64,000 nt of DNA from NCBI RefSeq assembly GCF_024580525.1, contig NZ_JANIKQ010000010.1, forward strand, positions 1-64,000, in the 5' to 3' direction. Below are positions 24,727 through 33,567 of this stretch, in pieces. The translations under genes and the position numbers were made by a program. Numbering within the stretch: position 1 is the first letter of the stretch; each line of letters opens with the position of its first letter. This DNA comes from Neisseria dentiae (GTDB lineage Bacteria; Pseudomonadota; Gammaproteobacteria; Burkholderiales; Neisseriaceae). The notes beneath the pieces are model-generated. The model was not told the DNA's origin. It did not search any database and was given only the letters and a program-made list of their open reading frames with translations.

Positions 24727-26097
24727 ATGTTAGACAACTTAACCAGCCGCTTTGGCAATGTGCTGAAAAACATCCGCGGCCAAGCCAAGCTCACCGAAGA
24801 CAATATTAAAGAAGCCCTGCGCGAAGTGCGCCTGGCCCTGCTCGAGGCCGACGTTGCCCTGCCCGTGGTGAAAGAGTTCATCAACAACGTTAAAGAAAAA
24901 GCGCTCGGCCACGAAATCACCGGCAGCCTCACGCCCGACCAAGCCTTTATCGGCGTGGTAAACGATGCCCTGATCGAATTGATGGGCAAAGAAAACAGCA
25001 CGCTCAACCTTGCCGTTTCGCCGCCCGCCGTGGTGCTGATGGCCGGTTTGCAGGGCGCGGGCAAAACCACCACCGTGGGCAAACTGTCGCGCCTGCTGAA
25101 AAACGACCACAAAAAGAAAATCCTTGTGGTTTCCGCCGACGTTTACCGCCCTGCCGCCATCGAACAGCTGAAGCTTTTGGCCGAACAAGTGGGTGTGGAT
25201 TTCTTTCCTTCCGACACCAGCCAGAAGCCCGTCGATATCGCCAAGGCGGCCGTGGACTATGCTAAAAAGCATTTCTACGACGTATTGATGGTCGATACCG
25301 CCGGCCGCCTGGCGATTGACGAAGAAATGATGAATGAAATCAAAGCCCTCCACGCAGCGGTTAACCCTATCGAAACCCTGTTTGTGGTGGACGCCATGCT
25401 CGGCCAAGATGCGGTGAACACCGCCCAAGCCTTTAACGAAGCCCTGCCGCTGACCGGCGTGATTCTCACCAAGATGGACGGCGATTCGCGCGGCGGCGCG
25501 GCCTTGTCGGTGCGGCAGGTAACCGGTAAGCCGATTAAATTCATCGGTATCGGTGAAAAAGTAACCGGCCTTGAGCCGTTCCACCCCGACCGCATCGCCA
25601 GCCGCATTCTCGGCATGGGCGACGTGTTGAGCCTTATCGAAGACGTGCAGAAAGGCATTGATGAAGAAGCCGCCGCCAAAATGGCGAAAAAGCTGCACAA
25701 AGGCAAGGGCTTCGATTTGAACGATTTCAAGGAACAAATCCAGCAGATGCGCAATATGGGCGGCTTGGAAAACCTGATGTCGAAAATGCCGGGCGAACTC
25801 GGCCAGCTTTCCAAACAGATTCCCGAAGGCACCGCCGAAAAAGCCATGGGGCATGTGGAAGCCATCATCAACTCGATGACGCCGAAAGAACGTGCCAACC
25901 CGGCCTTAATCAAAGCCAGCCGCAAGCGCCGCATCGCGGCCGGCTCGGGCACTTCGGTGCAGGAAGTAAACAAAATGCTCAAGCAGTTCGAGCAGTCGCA
26001 GCAGATGATGAAGATGTTCAGCGGCAAAGGCATGGCCAAGCTGATGCGCATGGCCAAAGGCATGAAGGGAATGAAAGGGATGTTTCCGGGTATGTAG
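24727..26097 (+). CDS. ffh: Signal recognition particle protein Ffh
   Basis: A 456-residue GTPase that binds 4.5S RNA and signal sequences and, with FtsY, delivers nascent membrane proteins to SecYEG. The start is at MLDNLTSRFGNVLKNIRGQ; the open frame extends 22 codons upstream across a DUS. The N domain occupies about 1-90. The G domain has GLQGAGKTTTVGKLSRLL, VSADVYRPAAIEQL, VDTAGRLAIDEEM and TKMDGDSRGGAALS. The C-terminal M domain is methionine-rich (MRMAKGMKGMKGMFPGM) and holds the RNA-binding SxxKRRRIAAGSG-like segment (ASRKRRIAAGSGTSV). Confidence 0.97.
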   Translation: MLDNLTSRFGNVLKNIRGQAKLTEDNIKEALREVRLALLEADVALPVVKEFINNVKEKALGHEITGSLTPDQAFIGVVNDALIELMGKENSTLNLAVSPPAVVLMAGLQGAGKTTTVGKLSRLLKNDHKKKILVVSADVYRPAAIEQLKLLAEQVGVDFFPSDTSQKPVDIAKAAVDYAKKHFYDVLMVDTAGRLAIDEEMMNEIKALHAAVNPIETLFVVDAMLGQDAVNTAQAFNEALPLTGVILTKMDGDSRGGAALSVRQVTGKPIKFIGIGEKVTGLEPFHPDRIASRILGMGDVLSLIEDVQKGIDEEAAAKMAKKLHKGKGFDLNDFKEQIQQMRNMGGLENLMSKMPGELGQLSKQIPEGTAEKAMGHVEAIINSMTPKERANPALIKASRKRRIAAGSGTSVQEVNKMLKQFEQSQQMMKMFSGKGMAKLMRMAKGMKGMKGMFPGM

Positions 26098-26355
26098 CCA
26101 GTTTGTTTGATACCACCCCAACCGTTGAAGCCGCAGCCTTTGTAAAAATCAAACGATTCTCTCAAAAACCTGAAGCCTGTTATTCCCGAGCAAGCAGTAA
26201 TCCAAATGGAAATATTAAAGTATTGATTAAACAAATACTAGACACCGTGGAAATTTTGTTCCAGTACATTTTGTCTACTTCGTAAAAATTACCATGGTAT
26301 GGCAACTTGTGATATGATTTTCAATACTAATTCTATGTTAAAAGGAAAAGCAACC
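26098..26355. other. AT-rich gap with a relic of the dRS3 element
   Basis: The stretch from about 26175 to 26245 (CCTGTTATTCCCGAGCAAG, then ATTAAAGTATTGATTAAACA) is a worn copy of the interior of the element at 5663-5857. An AAAGGA ribosome site at about 26341 belongs to vapD. I see no vapX-like antitoxin frame here. Confidence 0.5.
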
Positions 26356-26640
26356 ATGTCTTATGCAATCGCTTTTGATTTGGATACCGCTGTTTTACAG
26401 GGACTGTATCCGAATGATTCTTGGCAGAATGCTTACGGTGATGTCAAAAAAACGCTGCTTACCCTCGGTTTTAATCACCAACAGGGTAGTGTGTATTTTG
26501 GCAACAGCGATATTACCGCAGTGACCTGCGTTTTAGCTGCACAGAAGCTAAGTCAAACTTACCCGTGGTTCAAACCATCTGTATCGGACATCCGTATGTT
26601 ACGAATTGAAGAAATGAACGATTTGGCTCCTGCGCTGTAA
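26356..26640 (+). CDS. vapD: VapD-family protein (virulence-associated, endoribonuclease-like)
   Basis: A 94-residue protein opening MSYAIAFDLDTAVLQGLYPN, with AYGDVKKTLLTLGFNHQQGSVYFG and a C-terminal block (DIRMLRIEEMNDLAP), all matching VapD. VapD is related to Cas2 and in Haemophilus acts as an endoribonuclease toxin paired with VapX. No VapX-like antitoxin gene is visible on either side, so this looks like an orphan. The base composition is visibly more AT-rich than neighbouring genes, which suggests transfer. The start is chosen by family alignment and an AAAGGA site eight to ten bases upstream. Confidence 0.88.
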   Translation: MSYAIAFDLDTAVLQGLYPNDSWQNAYGDVKKTLLTLGFNHQQGSVYFGNSDITAVTCVLAAQKLSQTYPWFKPSVSDIRMLRIEEMNDLAPAL

Positions 26641-26792
26641 AATCCCTGAAGCTTACAATATTCAACCCGTACTTTCAGGTACACCCGAGTTTCACTTACC
26701 CATTATTATGCCAAGCGTCGCCAATGACGACGGTTGTGTATTTCAGACGGCCTTAGTGACTTGCAAAAATATCTTGAGGCCGTCTGAAAAGA

Positions 26793-26825
26793 AAAAAGCC
26801 GTTCCTTTTTCGGGAACGGCTTTTT
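26793..26825. terminator. Intrinsic terminator downstream of putA
   Basis: Arms of 13 bp (26793-26805 and 26813-26825) with a 7-nt loop and T-runs on both strands. It lies 22 bases after the putA stop. A DUS directly precedes it. Confidence 0.88.
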
Positions 26826-26846
26826 AGGTTTAACAGGCACTTACGT

Positions 26847-29800
26847 TTACAAATCCGTCATCGCCATCAGGCTGGCATTACCGCCCGCCGCGGTGGTGTT
26901 GGTGCTGCACGAAACTTCTTCAAACACTTGGTAAATATCCAAACCGTTTTCAGACGGCAGCACTTTAATCAACGCGCCGTCTGAAGCGGCCAGCGACTGT
27001 TTGTATTCCGCCGGCAGCGGCGAGAGTGCGGCCACATGGCGGATGCCGCTTTGCTCGGGGCGGGTGTGCACTTCCAGCAGGCCGCCAAGCTGCTCCGCAT
27101 GGGCGGCCAGCGGATGGCCGGATTCGACCACGGAGCGGATACCGTTGGCCGCCAGCGCAATCAGCGCCGCGAAACCTTGCGCCAAATCGCCGCCATACAG
27201 CCACACGCGGTCAGGCGCATGCCAGCTTAAAACGTTGCGTTCGCCGGTGGGGCCGGCCAGCACCACTTCCGCCCCCCGCAGCGTCAGCACCCTTGCGGTG
27301 CCGAGATCGCCGGCCAACCTCATTTTCAGCTCCTGCGGCAACGGCAGGTTGTGCAGCAGGCTTTCCAAGCGTTTGAGTGCGGTTTCGTCGGCCTGGCCGA
27401 TGCGGCTCAGATGCGGCACTTTCCATTGCGGCAGGCGGGTGAGGCGTTGCAGGTAGAAGGGGCCGCCCGCTTTCGGGCCGGTGCCGGACAAGCCGTGGCC
27501 GCCGAAAGGCTGCACGCCAACCACCGCGCCGACGATATTGCGGTTGACATACACATTGCCCGCTTCGATACGGCCCTTGATGTGCTCGATGGTGCCGTCG
27601 ATGCGGCTGTGGATGCCGTGGGTTAAGGCATAGCCTTTGGTATTGATTTGGCTGATTAAATCGTCGAGGCCGTCTGAACGGTAGCGGACAACGTGCAGCA
27701 CGGGGCCGAACACTTCGCGCTGCAATTGGTCGAGGTTGTCCAACTCGAACAGGGTGGGCGGCACAAACGTGCCGTTGCCGGCGTTTTCAGACGGCCTGAT
27801 TTGATGGCAGGCACGCGCGCCGCCTTTCATTTTTTCGATGTGCGCCAACAGGTTGGCCTGCGCTTCGGCATCAATCACGGGGCCGGTGTCGGTGTTTAGA
27901 CGCTGCGGGTTGCCCACGCATAGCTCGTTCATCGCGCCTTTAATCATGCCCACCATATGGTCGGCCACTTCTTCCTGCACACACAAGATGCGCAGCGCCG
28001 AACAGCGTTGGCCGGCCGAATCGAAAGCGGAGTTGAGCACATCGGCGCACACTTGCTCGGCCAGCGCGGTGCTGTCGACAATCATGGCATTTTGACCGCC
28101 GGTTTCGGCAATCAGCACGGGGTTGTCGCTGCGTTTGGCCAAAGTTTGGTTAATCAGGCGCGCCACTTCGGTGGAACCGGTGAAAATCACGCCGTTGATG
28201 CGCGTATCCTGCGTAAGGGCCGCGCCGACATCGCCCGCGCCCAATACCAATTGCAGGGCTTCGGGCGGCACGCCCGCCTCGTGAAGCAGGCGCACGGCGT
28301 AATGGGCAATCAGGCTGGTTTGCTCGGCGGGTTTGGCCACCACGGTATTGCCTGCGGCCAGCGCCGCCGCCACTTCGCCCACGAAAATCGCCAGCGGGAA
28401 GTTCCACGGGCTGATGGCCACCACCGTGCCCAAAGGTTTGGCGTCTTGCGGCAGGGTTTGCTCGGCTTCGTCGGCATAGTAGCGGCAGAAATCCACCGCT
28501 TCGCGCACTTCGGCGATGGCGTTGTTCAGCGTTTTGCCCGCTTCGCGCACGGCCAGCATCATCAGCGCGGCAGTGTTCGCTTCGAGCAGGTCGGCAAAAC
28601 GGCGCAGGCAGGCGGCGCGCTCGGCGGCTGAAGTGCCGCCCCAAAGGCTTTGCGCAGCCACGGCGGCGCCGACGGCTTCCTGCGCCAACGCAGCATCGGC
28701 AAACGATACGCTGCCGACAACGTCGCTATGGTCGGCGGGGTTTTTCACGGAGCTGGCGGGCTGCACTTCGCGGCTTTGGCCGTTGATTAAAGAGGCCGTC
28801 TGAAAACTTTGGCCGGCGGCCTGGTTCATTAAGGTTTGCAACTGCTGCAACACGTTTTCGTTGCTCAAATCCACGCCGTAGGAATTCAGACGGCCTGCAC
28901 CGTACAGCTCGCGCGGCAGCGGCAAGGCGCTGTGGCGGCGCACGCCCTGCTCGGCCACGGTGTCGAACGGGCTGCGGATTAATTCTTCGATGCTGATTTT
29001 CTCATCGACGATTTGGTTCACGAAAGACGAGTTGGCGCCGTTTTCGAGCAGGCGGCGCACCAGATAGGCCAGCAGGGTTTCGTGCGTGCCCACCGGCGCG
29101 TAAATGCGCACGCGGCGGCCGAGGTTTTGCGTGCCGACCACTTGGTCGTACAGCGTTTCGCCCATGCCGTGCAGGCATTGGAATTCAAACTCTTTGCCCT
29201 CGCCCATTTGGTAAACCGCCGCCAGCGTGTAGGCGTTGTGGGTGGCGAACTGCGGGAACACGGCATCCTGCGCCTCAAGCAGTTTGCGCGCGCAGGCCAA
29301 GTAGGAAATATCGGTGTGCACTTTGCGGGTGTAAACGGGATAGCCGTCGAGGCCGTCCACCTGCGCCCATTTGATTTCGCTGTCCCAATACGCGCCTTTT
29401 ACCAAGCGTATCATCAGCCTTTGCTTGTTGCGCCGCGCCAAATCCACCAGATAATCAATCACAAACGGGCAGCGCTTCTGATAAGCCTGCACCACAAAAC
29501 CGATGCCGTTAAAGCCCGTCAAATCGGGGTCGGACACCAGCGCTTCCATCAAATCCAGCGACAGCTCCAAACGGTTGGCTTCTTCGGCGTCGATATTCAG
29601 GCCGATGTTGTAAGACTTCGCCAGCATAAACAGCTGCTTGAGCTTGGGCAGCAGCTCGCCCATCACGCGCTCGTGTTGGGCGCGCACATAACGTGGGTGG
29701 ATGGCGGAAAGTTTCACCGAAATACCGTTGCCTTCATACACGCCCGCGTTTTGCGCATCTTTGCCGATGGCGTGGATAGCGTTCACATAATCCTGATAAT

Positions 29801-30452
29801 AGCGGTCGGCATCGGCCTGCGTCATCGCCGCCTCGCCCAGCATATCGAATGAAAAACGGTAGCCCGATTTTTCGCGCTCTTTGCCGTTTTGCAGTGCCTC
29901 TTCGATGGTTTGGCCGGTAACAAACTGCTTGCCCAGCATACGCATGGCGTAATCCACGCCTTTGCGGATAAGCGGCTCGCCGCCTTTTCCCAGCATACGG
30001 GTTAAGGCCGCGCCCAAACCCTGCTCGCTGGTGGGCGTGGTGAGTTTGCCGGTAATCAGCAGGCCCCATGCGGCGGCGTTGACGAATAACGACGGGCTGT
30101 TGTTGAGGTGGCTTTTCCAATCGCCGTCTGAAAGCTTGTCTTGGATTAATTTGTTGCGGGTGGCATTGTCGGGAATGCGCAGCAGCGCTTCAGCCAAACA
30201 CATCAGCGCCACGCCCTCTTCGCTGGAAAGGGAAAATTCGTGCATCAGCGCATCCACGCCGCTGGCTTTTTTGCGGTTTTCGCGCACTTGGGTAACAAGG
30301 CGGCGCGCCAGTTGCGAAGCGCCGTTTTGCTCGGCGGCGCTCATCTGCGCCCGCTGGAGCATATCCTGCACCGCCTCGGCTTCATCGCGGCGGTAGGCTT
30401 GGGTAACGGCTTGGCGCAGGGCGGTTTGCTGCGGGTGGGCAAAGCGGAACAT
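26847..30452 (-). CDS. putA: Bifunctional proline dehydrogenase / pyrroline-5-carboxylate dehydrogenase
   Basis: A 1201-residue enzyme that oxidises proline to glutamate in two steps, using FAD and then NAD. The start at MFRFAHPQQTALRQA is set six bases after a GGAG ribosome site; upstream codons cross a DUS and are not family-like. The proline dehydrogenase barrel covers about 80-500 (SVKLSAIHPRY, IDAEEANRLELSLDL, MIRLVKGAYWDSEIK). The aldehyde dehydrogenase part covers about 560-1000, with SPWNFPLAIFVGEVAAAL, GSTEVARLINQ, ETGGQNAMIVD and the catalytic cysteine in SAGQRCSALR. A typical C-terminal domain follows. No N-terminal ribbon-helix-helix DNA-binding domain is evident, so it is unlikely to be an autorepressor. 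Confidence 0.96.
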   Translation of the reverse strand: MFRFAHPQQTALRQAVTQAYRRDEAEAVQDMLQRAQMSAAEQNGASQLARRLVTQVRENRKKASGVDALMHEFSLSSEEGVALMCLAEALLRIPDNATRNKLIQDKLSDGDWKSHLNNSPSLFVNAAAWGLLITGKLTTPTSEQGLGAALTRMLGKGGEPLIRKGVDYAMRMLGKQFVTGQTIEEALQNGKEREKSGYRFSFDMLGEAAMTQADADRYYQDYVNAIHAIGKDAQNAGVYEGNGISVKLSAIHPRYVRAQHERVMGELLPKLKQLFMLAKSYNIGLNIDAEEANRLELSLDLMEALVSDPDLTGFNGIGFVVQAYQKRCPFVIDYLVDLARRNKQRLMIRLVKGAYWDSEIKWAQVDGLDGYPVYTRKVHTDISYLACARKLLEAQDAVFPQFATHNAYTLAAVYQMGEGKEFEFQCLHGMGETLYDQVVGTQNLGRRVRIYAPVGTHETLLAYLVRRLLENGANSSFVNQIVDEKISIEELIRSPFDTVAEQGVRRHSALPLPRELYGAGRLNSYGVDLSNENVLQQLQTLMNQAAGQSFQTASLINGQSREVQPASSVKNPADHSDVVGSVSFADAALAQEAVGAAVAAQSLWGGTSAAERAACLRRFADLLEANTAALMMLAVREAGKTLNNAIAEVREAVDFCRYYADEAEQTLPQDAKPLGTVVAISPWNFPLAIFVGEVAAALAAGNTVVAKPAEQTSLIAHYAVRLLHEAGVPPEALQLVLGAGDVGAALTQDTRINGVIFTGSTEVARLINQTLAKRSDNPVLIAETGGQNAMIVDSTALAEQVCADVLNSAFDSAGQRCSALRILCVQEEVADHMVGMIKGAMNELCVGNPQRLNTDTGPVIDAEAQANLLAHIEKMKGGARACHQIRPSENAGNGTFVPPTLFELDNLDQLQREVFGPVLHVVRYRSDGLDDLISQINTKGYALTHGIHSRIDGTIEHIKGRIEAGNVYVNRNIVGAVVGVQPFGGHGLSGTGPKAGGPFYLQRLTRLPQWKVPHLSRIGQADETALKRLESLLHNLPLPQELKMRLAGDLGTARVLTLRGAEVVLAGPTGERNVLSWHAPDRVWLYGGDLAQGFAALIALAANGIRSVVESGHPLAAHAEQLGGLLEVHTRPEQSGIRHVAALSPLPAEYKQSLAASDGALIKVLPSENGLDIYQVFEEVSCSTNTTAAGGNASLMAMTDL

Positions 30453-30601
30453 ATGTTTCTCCATTGTTTTTTGTTTCAGACGGCCTTTTGCTTTAGAGGC
30501 CGTCTGAAAAAAGCGACAGGTAAAATGATGATTATCTTGAATCAATAGTTTACCAAAGCTTACAAAAAGACGGTAGCAGGATATGCAAACCGCCTCCACG
30601 C

Positions 30602-30636
30602 AAAAAAGCCTGTCTGCGGGGCGTTTGCAGACAGGC
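30602..30636 (-). terminator. Intrinsic terminator of the META-domain lipoprotein
   Basis: GCCTGTCTGC (30608-30617) pairs with GCAGACAGGC (30627-30636). On the minus strand a run of six T follows. Confidence 0.85.
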
Positions 30637-30669
30637 CGGATTGTATATTCGAAAGTATTGTATCGCCGT

Positions 30670-31062
30670 TTACGGTTCGGCCTTCACAGCTTTCAACACC
30701 ACTTTGCCGTTATCGTCTAGCCATTCCAACTGCGTGCCGCTGATGCGGTAGGTCCGGCGTGAACCGATGGCGGTGCCGAGGCGGTTGTCGATTTCCATAT
30801 ACTGCTTGTCCACGCAGGCCTTCAGGGTGCTGGCGGCATCTGAAAAAATCAGGCGGTTGCCGCTTTGGCGGTAGCGTCCGAAAAGGTTGTTGCAACCGCC
30901 GTCGGTGCGGAAATGCCCGTCTGCCCGCAAGGTGATGCTTACCCCTTCGGGCATGGCGGCGGAATCAGCTTCCTGCACCCGCCATTTGCCCGCCAAGTCG
31001 GCGGAAGGGGCGGCGGCACAGGCTGCCAGCAGCAAAGCTGCAAATAAAGTAACAGGTTTCAT
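30670..31062 (-). CDS. META-domain lipoprotein (HslJ-like)
   Basis: A 130-residue secreted lipoprotein. The start at MKPVTLFAALLLAACAA follows an AAAGGA ribosome site and gives a lipobox (LAAC); the open frame has 26 upstream codons without a signal. The single META domain contains LAGKWRVQEADSA and the family signature DGGCNNLFGRYR. Such proteins (HslJ in E. coli) are linked to stress and novobiocin tolerance, without a defined reaction. It stands alone between putA and the TPR gene. Confidence 0.85.
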   Translation of the reverse strand: MKPVTLFAALLLAACAAAPSADLAGKWRVQEADSAAMPEGVSITLRADGHFRTDGGCNNLFGRYRQSGNRLIFSDAASTLKACVDKQYMEIDNRLGTAIGSRRTYRISGTQLEWLDDNGKVVLKAVKAEP

Positions 31063-31242
31063 GGAACAGTCCTTTCTCGTATCGGTCATATTCTGCAAGC
31101 ACAAAGGCCGGATGCTCAAACAACACGGGTCATCAATCATTAACCGCTTGTTTATCCTTTCCTGTCTGAGCAGATTTCAGACGGCCTGAGACATTATATA
31201 TTTGATTCGACTCCGCAAACCGCGCAGGGTTCGCCCGCCTGC

Positions 31243-32511
31243 TCATTCCAGCGCCGCCACGGTAATCTTAGAGAGGCCGTCTGAAAAGCCTTTGGCGTAG
31301 CGGTGCGGAATCAGGCCGCCCACTTTGCCGTTTTGCACCACGGCCTCATAGGCGCACACCTGCCGCTCTTCGGGCAGAACGTTCAGCGAATAATCGGCGT
31401 TGAGCAGCGGCGAAATGCGACTGAACAGGCGCCACAGCACGCGGCTGCCGTCGGGCAGGTTGAAGGCCGCCTGAAAACGGGTGTTGCCTTCGTTGCAACC
31501 GACATGGAAGCGGTCGTAGTCGAACGGTGCGTCGTCGGGAAACGGCGCCGCGCCGGCGAAACCGAAAATACGGTCGTGCGCGCACAGGCTCTGGCGGGCA
31601 TAAGGCCACACGTTTTCACGCAGAAACAACTGGTCGGCGAAATGGCGGGAAACCAAAGGCTTATTGAGATAGGCTTCGATTTTGCCGCGCATATCGGGCA
31701 CGCTGCCCGCCGCCGCGCCCCACAGCCCGGCCAGTATCAGCTCGGTGTGCGTGCCGGCGTCGCGCAGGGTGTGGAACAGCTTGCCGCTGTTTATCCATTC
31801 CTGCACCGCGCGCGCTTCGCGCTGCGAAATCACCGAGTCGGCGTCGCGGAAAATCACCCGCGCGGCTTCGGGGTCGTCCATCGCCAGAAAACGCCACATC
31901 GCGCCCGGCCACGATTGGGCAGTGCCGTCTATCCGCACAATTTCGGCGCCGTTTGCCCGCAGACGCTGCACGGCCGTTTCGGGCACGCTGCCGTCGATAT
32001 AGAAGCGGCACGTCCAGCCCGGGTAGATTTCGCCCGCTAATTCGGTGTTCATCACCGCCGGTTCGATATATTCGGAACTCGCGCCGAACAGCGAAAAGGC
32101 AATGATGTTTTTGCCGCCGCTGTTTTCGCGTGTTTGCGGCGGCTCGGCCTGTGCGGCTATGCTTTTATCGCGCAGCTGCAAGGCTTGCAGGCCGTAGGTG
32201 CGGCAGTTTGCCCAATCGCCGAGGCCGCCGTAGGCGTGGGCGAGCGCGTCGAGCGAGTTGATGTGCTGCGGGTTGCGCTGCAAGGCTCTTTTGGCATAGT
32301 CGATGCCTTCCTGCCACAAACCGCCTTTCACCGCCGCAGTGGCGGCATCGCTCAACGGCGCAACGGCTTTGGGAATCAGTGCGTGGGCCTTGGCGGCTTC
32401 GCGCACGGCCTCGGGGTAGCGTCCGGCGGCCATATGCTGTTTGAACGCGTCGGAAATCCGGTCTAACTGCTGCTGGGTTTTCTGCAATTTGGGCGGCAGC
32501 GGTTTGCTCAT
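31243..32511 (-). CDS. TPR-containing protein with a glycosyltransferase-like domain
   Basis: A 422-residue soluble protein with no signal peptide. Residues about 10-115 form two or three tetratricopeptide-like helices (RYPEAVREAAKAHALIPKA, GLWQEGIDYAKRALQRNPQ). From about 135 the sequence looks like a nucleotide-sugar glycosyltransferase fold: KNIIAFSLFG at the start of the first strand, and MDDPEAARVIFRDADSVIS with a DAD motif suited to metal and nucleotide binding. I do not recognise a characterised family member, and it is not in the polysaccharide locus. The domain call rests on motif order only. Confidence 0.65.
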   Translation of the reverse strand: MSKPLPPKLQKTQQQLDRISDAFKQHMAAGRYPEAVREAAKAHALIPKAVAPLSDAATAAVKGGLWQEGIDYAKRALQRNPQHINSLDALAHAYGGLGDWANCRTYGLQALQLRDKSIAAQAEPPQTRENSGGKNIIAFSLFGASSEYIEPAVMNTELAGEIYPGWTCRFYIDGSVPETAVQRLRANGAEIVRIDGTAQSWPGAMWRFLAMDDPEAARVIFRDADSVISQREARAVQEWINSGKLFHTLRDAGTHTELILAGLWGAAAGSVPDMRGKIEAYLNKPLVSRHFADQLFLRENVWPYARQSLCAHDRIFGFAGAAPFPDDAPFDYDRFHVGCNEGNTRFQAAFNLPDGSRVLWRLFSRISPLLNADYSLNVLPEERQVCAYEAVVQNGKVGGLIPHRYAKGFSDGLSKITVAALE

Positions 32512-33010
32512 AATATGTTTTCCCTTTTTCAGACGGCCTGAAGACAGTTTTTCAAAGGTTCCGGCCTGTTATTTAAAGGCGTAATGATAATGTAGCCGGC
32601 ACCGTTAACGGCAGGCCGTCTGAAAAATTCGCTGCAAACGGCGCGGTGCCTGTTGCGGCAGGCCGACACCGCGTTTTCCGCCGGCACCTCAGGTTTTTAT
32701 AAATATGTAAACCGTGCGCTTCAAACCGCTTTAGAATAAATGCTCGCCAGCCTTTCCGGCTATTCGGCCTTCCGGCCGGCAATTCGAATATTCGCATCAA
32801 AAACGGCCTTTTTTTGATATTTTGCTGGACATTTAGCAGCAAGTTGGTAAAAATAGCCGGATATCTTTTTTTGTTACCGCCTGTAAAACGGTGCTGCATT
32901 CCCGCCGTGCAGCGCGGCGGTTTTTTCACGCTGCACGGCTTTAAAGTTATAAGCGGGTTAACGCTTATCCGGTTTTTGTTAATCCGCTGTCACGAGCAAA
33001 AGGAACCACG
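32512..33010. other. Intergenic region upstream of accB
   Basis: About 500 bases between divergent genes. It holds a DUS near 32531 and another near 32613, then an AT-rich stretch likely to contain the accBC promoter. A minus-strand frame of 118 codons here is not convincing as a gene. Confidence 0.5.
32949..32968. promoter_or_regulatory. 20-bp inverted repeat upstream of accB
   Basis: ATAAGCG (32949-32955) and CGCTTAT (32962-32968) form a perfect dyad with a 6-base spacer, 42 bases before the accB ATG. Its size and place fit a repressor operator for the fatty-acid synthesis operon, but no regulator is identified. Confidence 0.3.
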
Positions 33011-33469
33011 ATGGACTTACGCAAACTTAAAAAATTAATCGACCTGGTTGAAGAATCGGGCATTGCCGAAATCGAAGTAACCGAAGGCGAAGAAAAAGTG
33101 CGCATCACCCGCTCCGCACCGCAGCAGGCCGTTTACGCCGCGCCCGCACCCGTGCACCATGCCGCACCTGCCGCTGCACCCGCACCCGTTGCCGCCGCGC
33201 CTGCCGCTGCGCCCGCACCCGCCGCACGCGATTTGTCGGCCGCTCAGAAATCGCCGATGGTCGGCACGTTCTACCGCGCACCCAGCCCCTCGTCTCCCCC
33301 GTTTGTGGAAGTGGGCCAAAGCGTTAAAGCGGGCGAAACCCTGTGCATCATCGAAGCGATGAAGCTGATGAACGAAATCGAAGCCGAAAAATCCGGCGTA
33401 ATCAAAGAAATTCTGGTTGAAAACGGCCAGCCGGTAGAATACGGCGAACCGCTGTTTATCATCGAATAA
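33011..33469 (+). CDS. accB: Biotin carboxyl carrier protein of acetyl-CoA carboxylase
   Basis: A 152-residue carrier that takes a carboxyl group from biotin carboxylase to carboxyltransferase in the first step of fatty acid synthesis. It has an N-terminal segment ([20 protein letters not shown]), a flexible Ala/Pro linker (about 43-75) and the biotinyl domain, with biotin attachment at K118 in EAMKLMN. The protein ends [11 protein letters not shown] as usual. An AAAAGGA ribosome site precedes the ATG. It forms the standard accBC pair, with a DUS pair in the 98-base gap. Confidence 0.96.
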   Translation: MDLRKLKKLIDLVEESGIAEIEVTEGEEKVRITRSAPQQAVYAAPAPVHHAAPAAAPAPVAAAPAAAPAPAARDLSAAQKSPMVGTFYRAPSPSSPPFVEVGQSVKAGETLCIIEAMKLMNEIEAEKSGVIKEILVENGQPVEYGEPLFIIE

Positions 33470-33472
33470 CCT

Positions 33473-33511
33473 TTTCAGACGGCCTTAACCTGTTTAAGGC
33501 CGTCTGAAACG
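33473..33511. repeat. DUS inverted repeat between accB and accC
   Basis: TTTTCAGACGGCCTTAA and its inverted partner TTAAGGCCGTCTGAAA form a hairpin inside the accBC operon. It could lower read-through into accC. Confidence 0.6.
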
Positions 33512-33567
33512 CTTGCTATATTCAGAACAAAGCCGCGCGCTTGGAAACCCCTTCTGAAAGAATCCCT

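Noticed and set aside
32573..32929. A 118-codon minus-strand frame upstream of accB
   Set aside because: It spans DUS and an AT-rich promoter-like region and has no family-like features or ribosome site.
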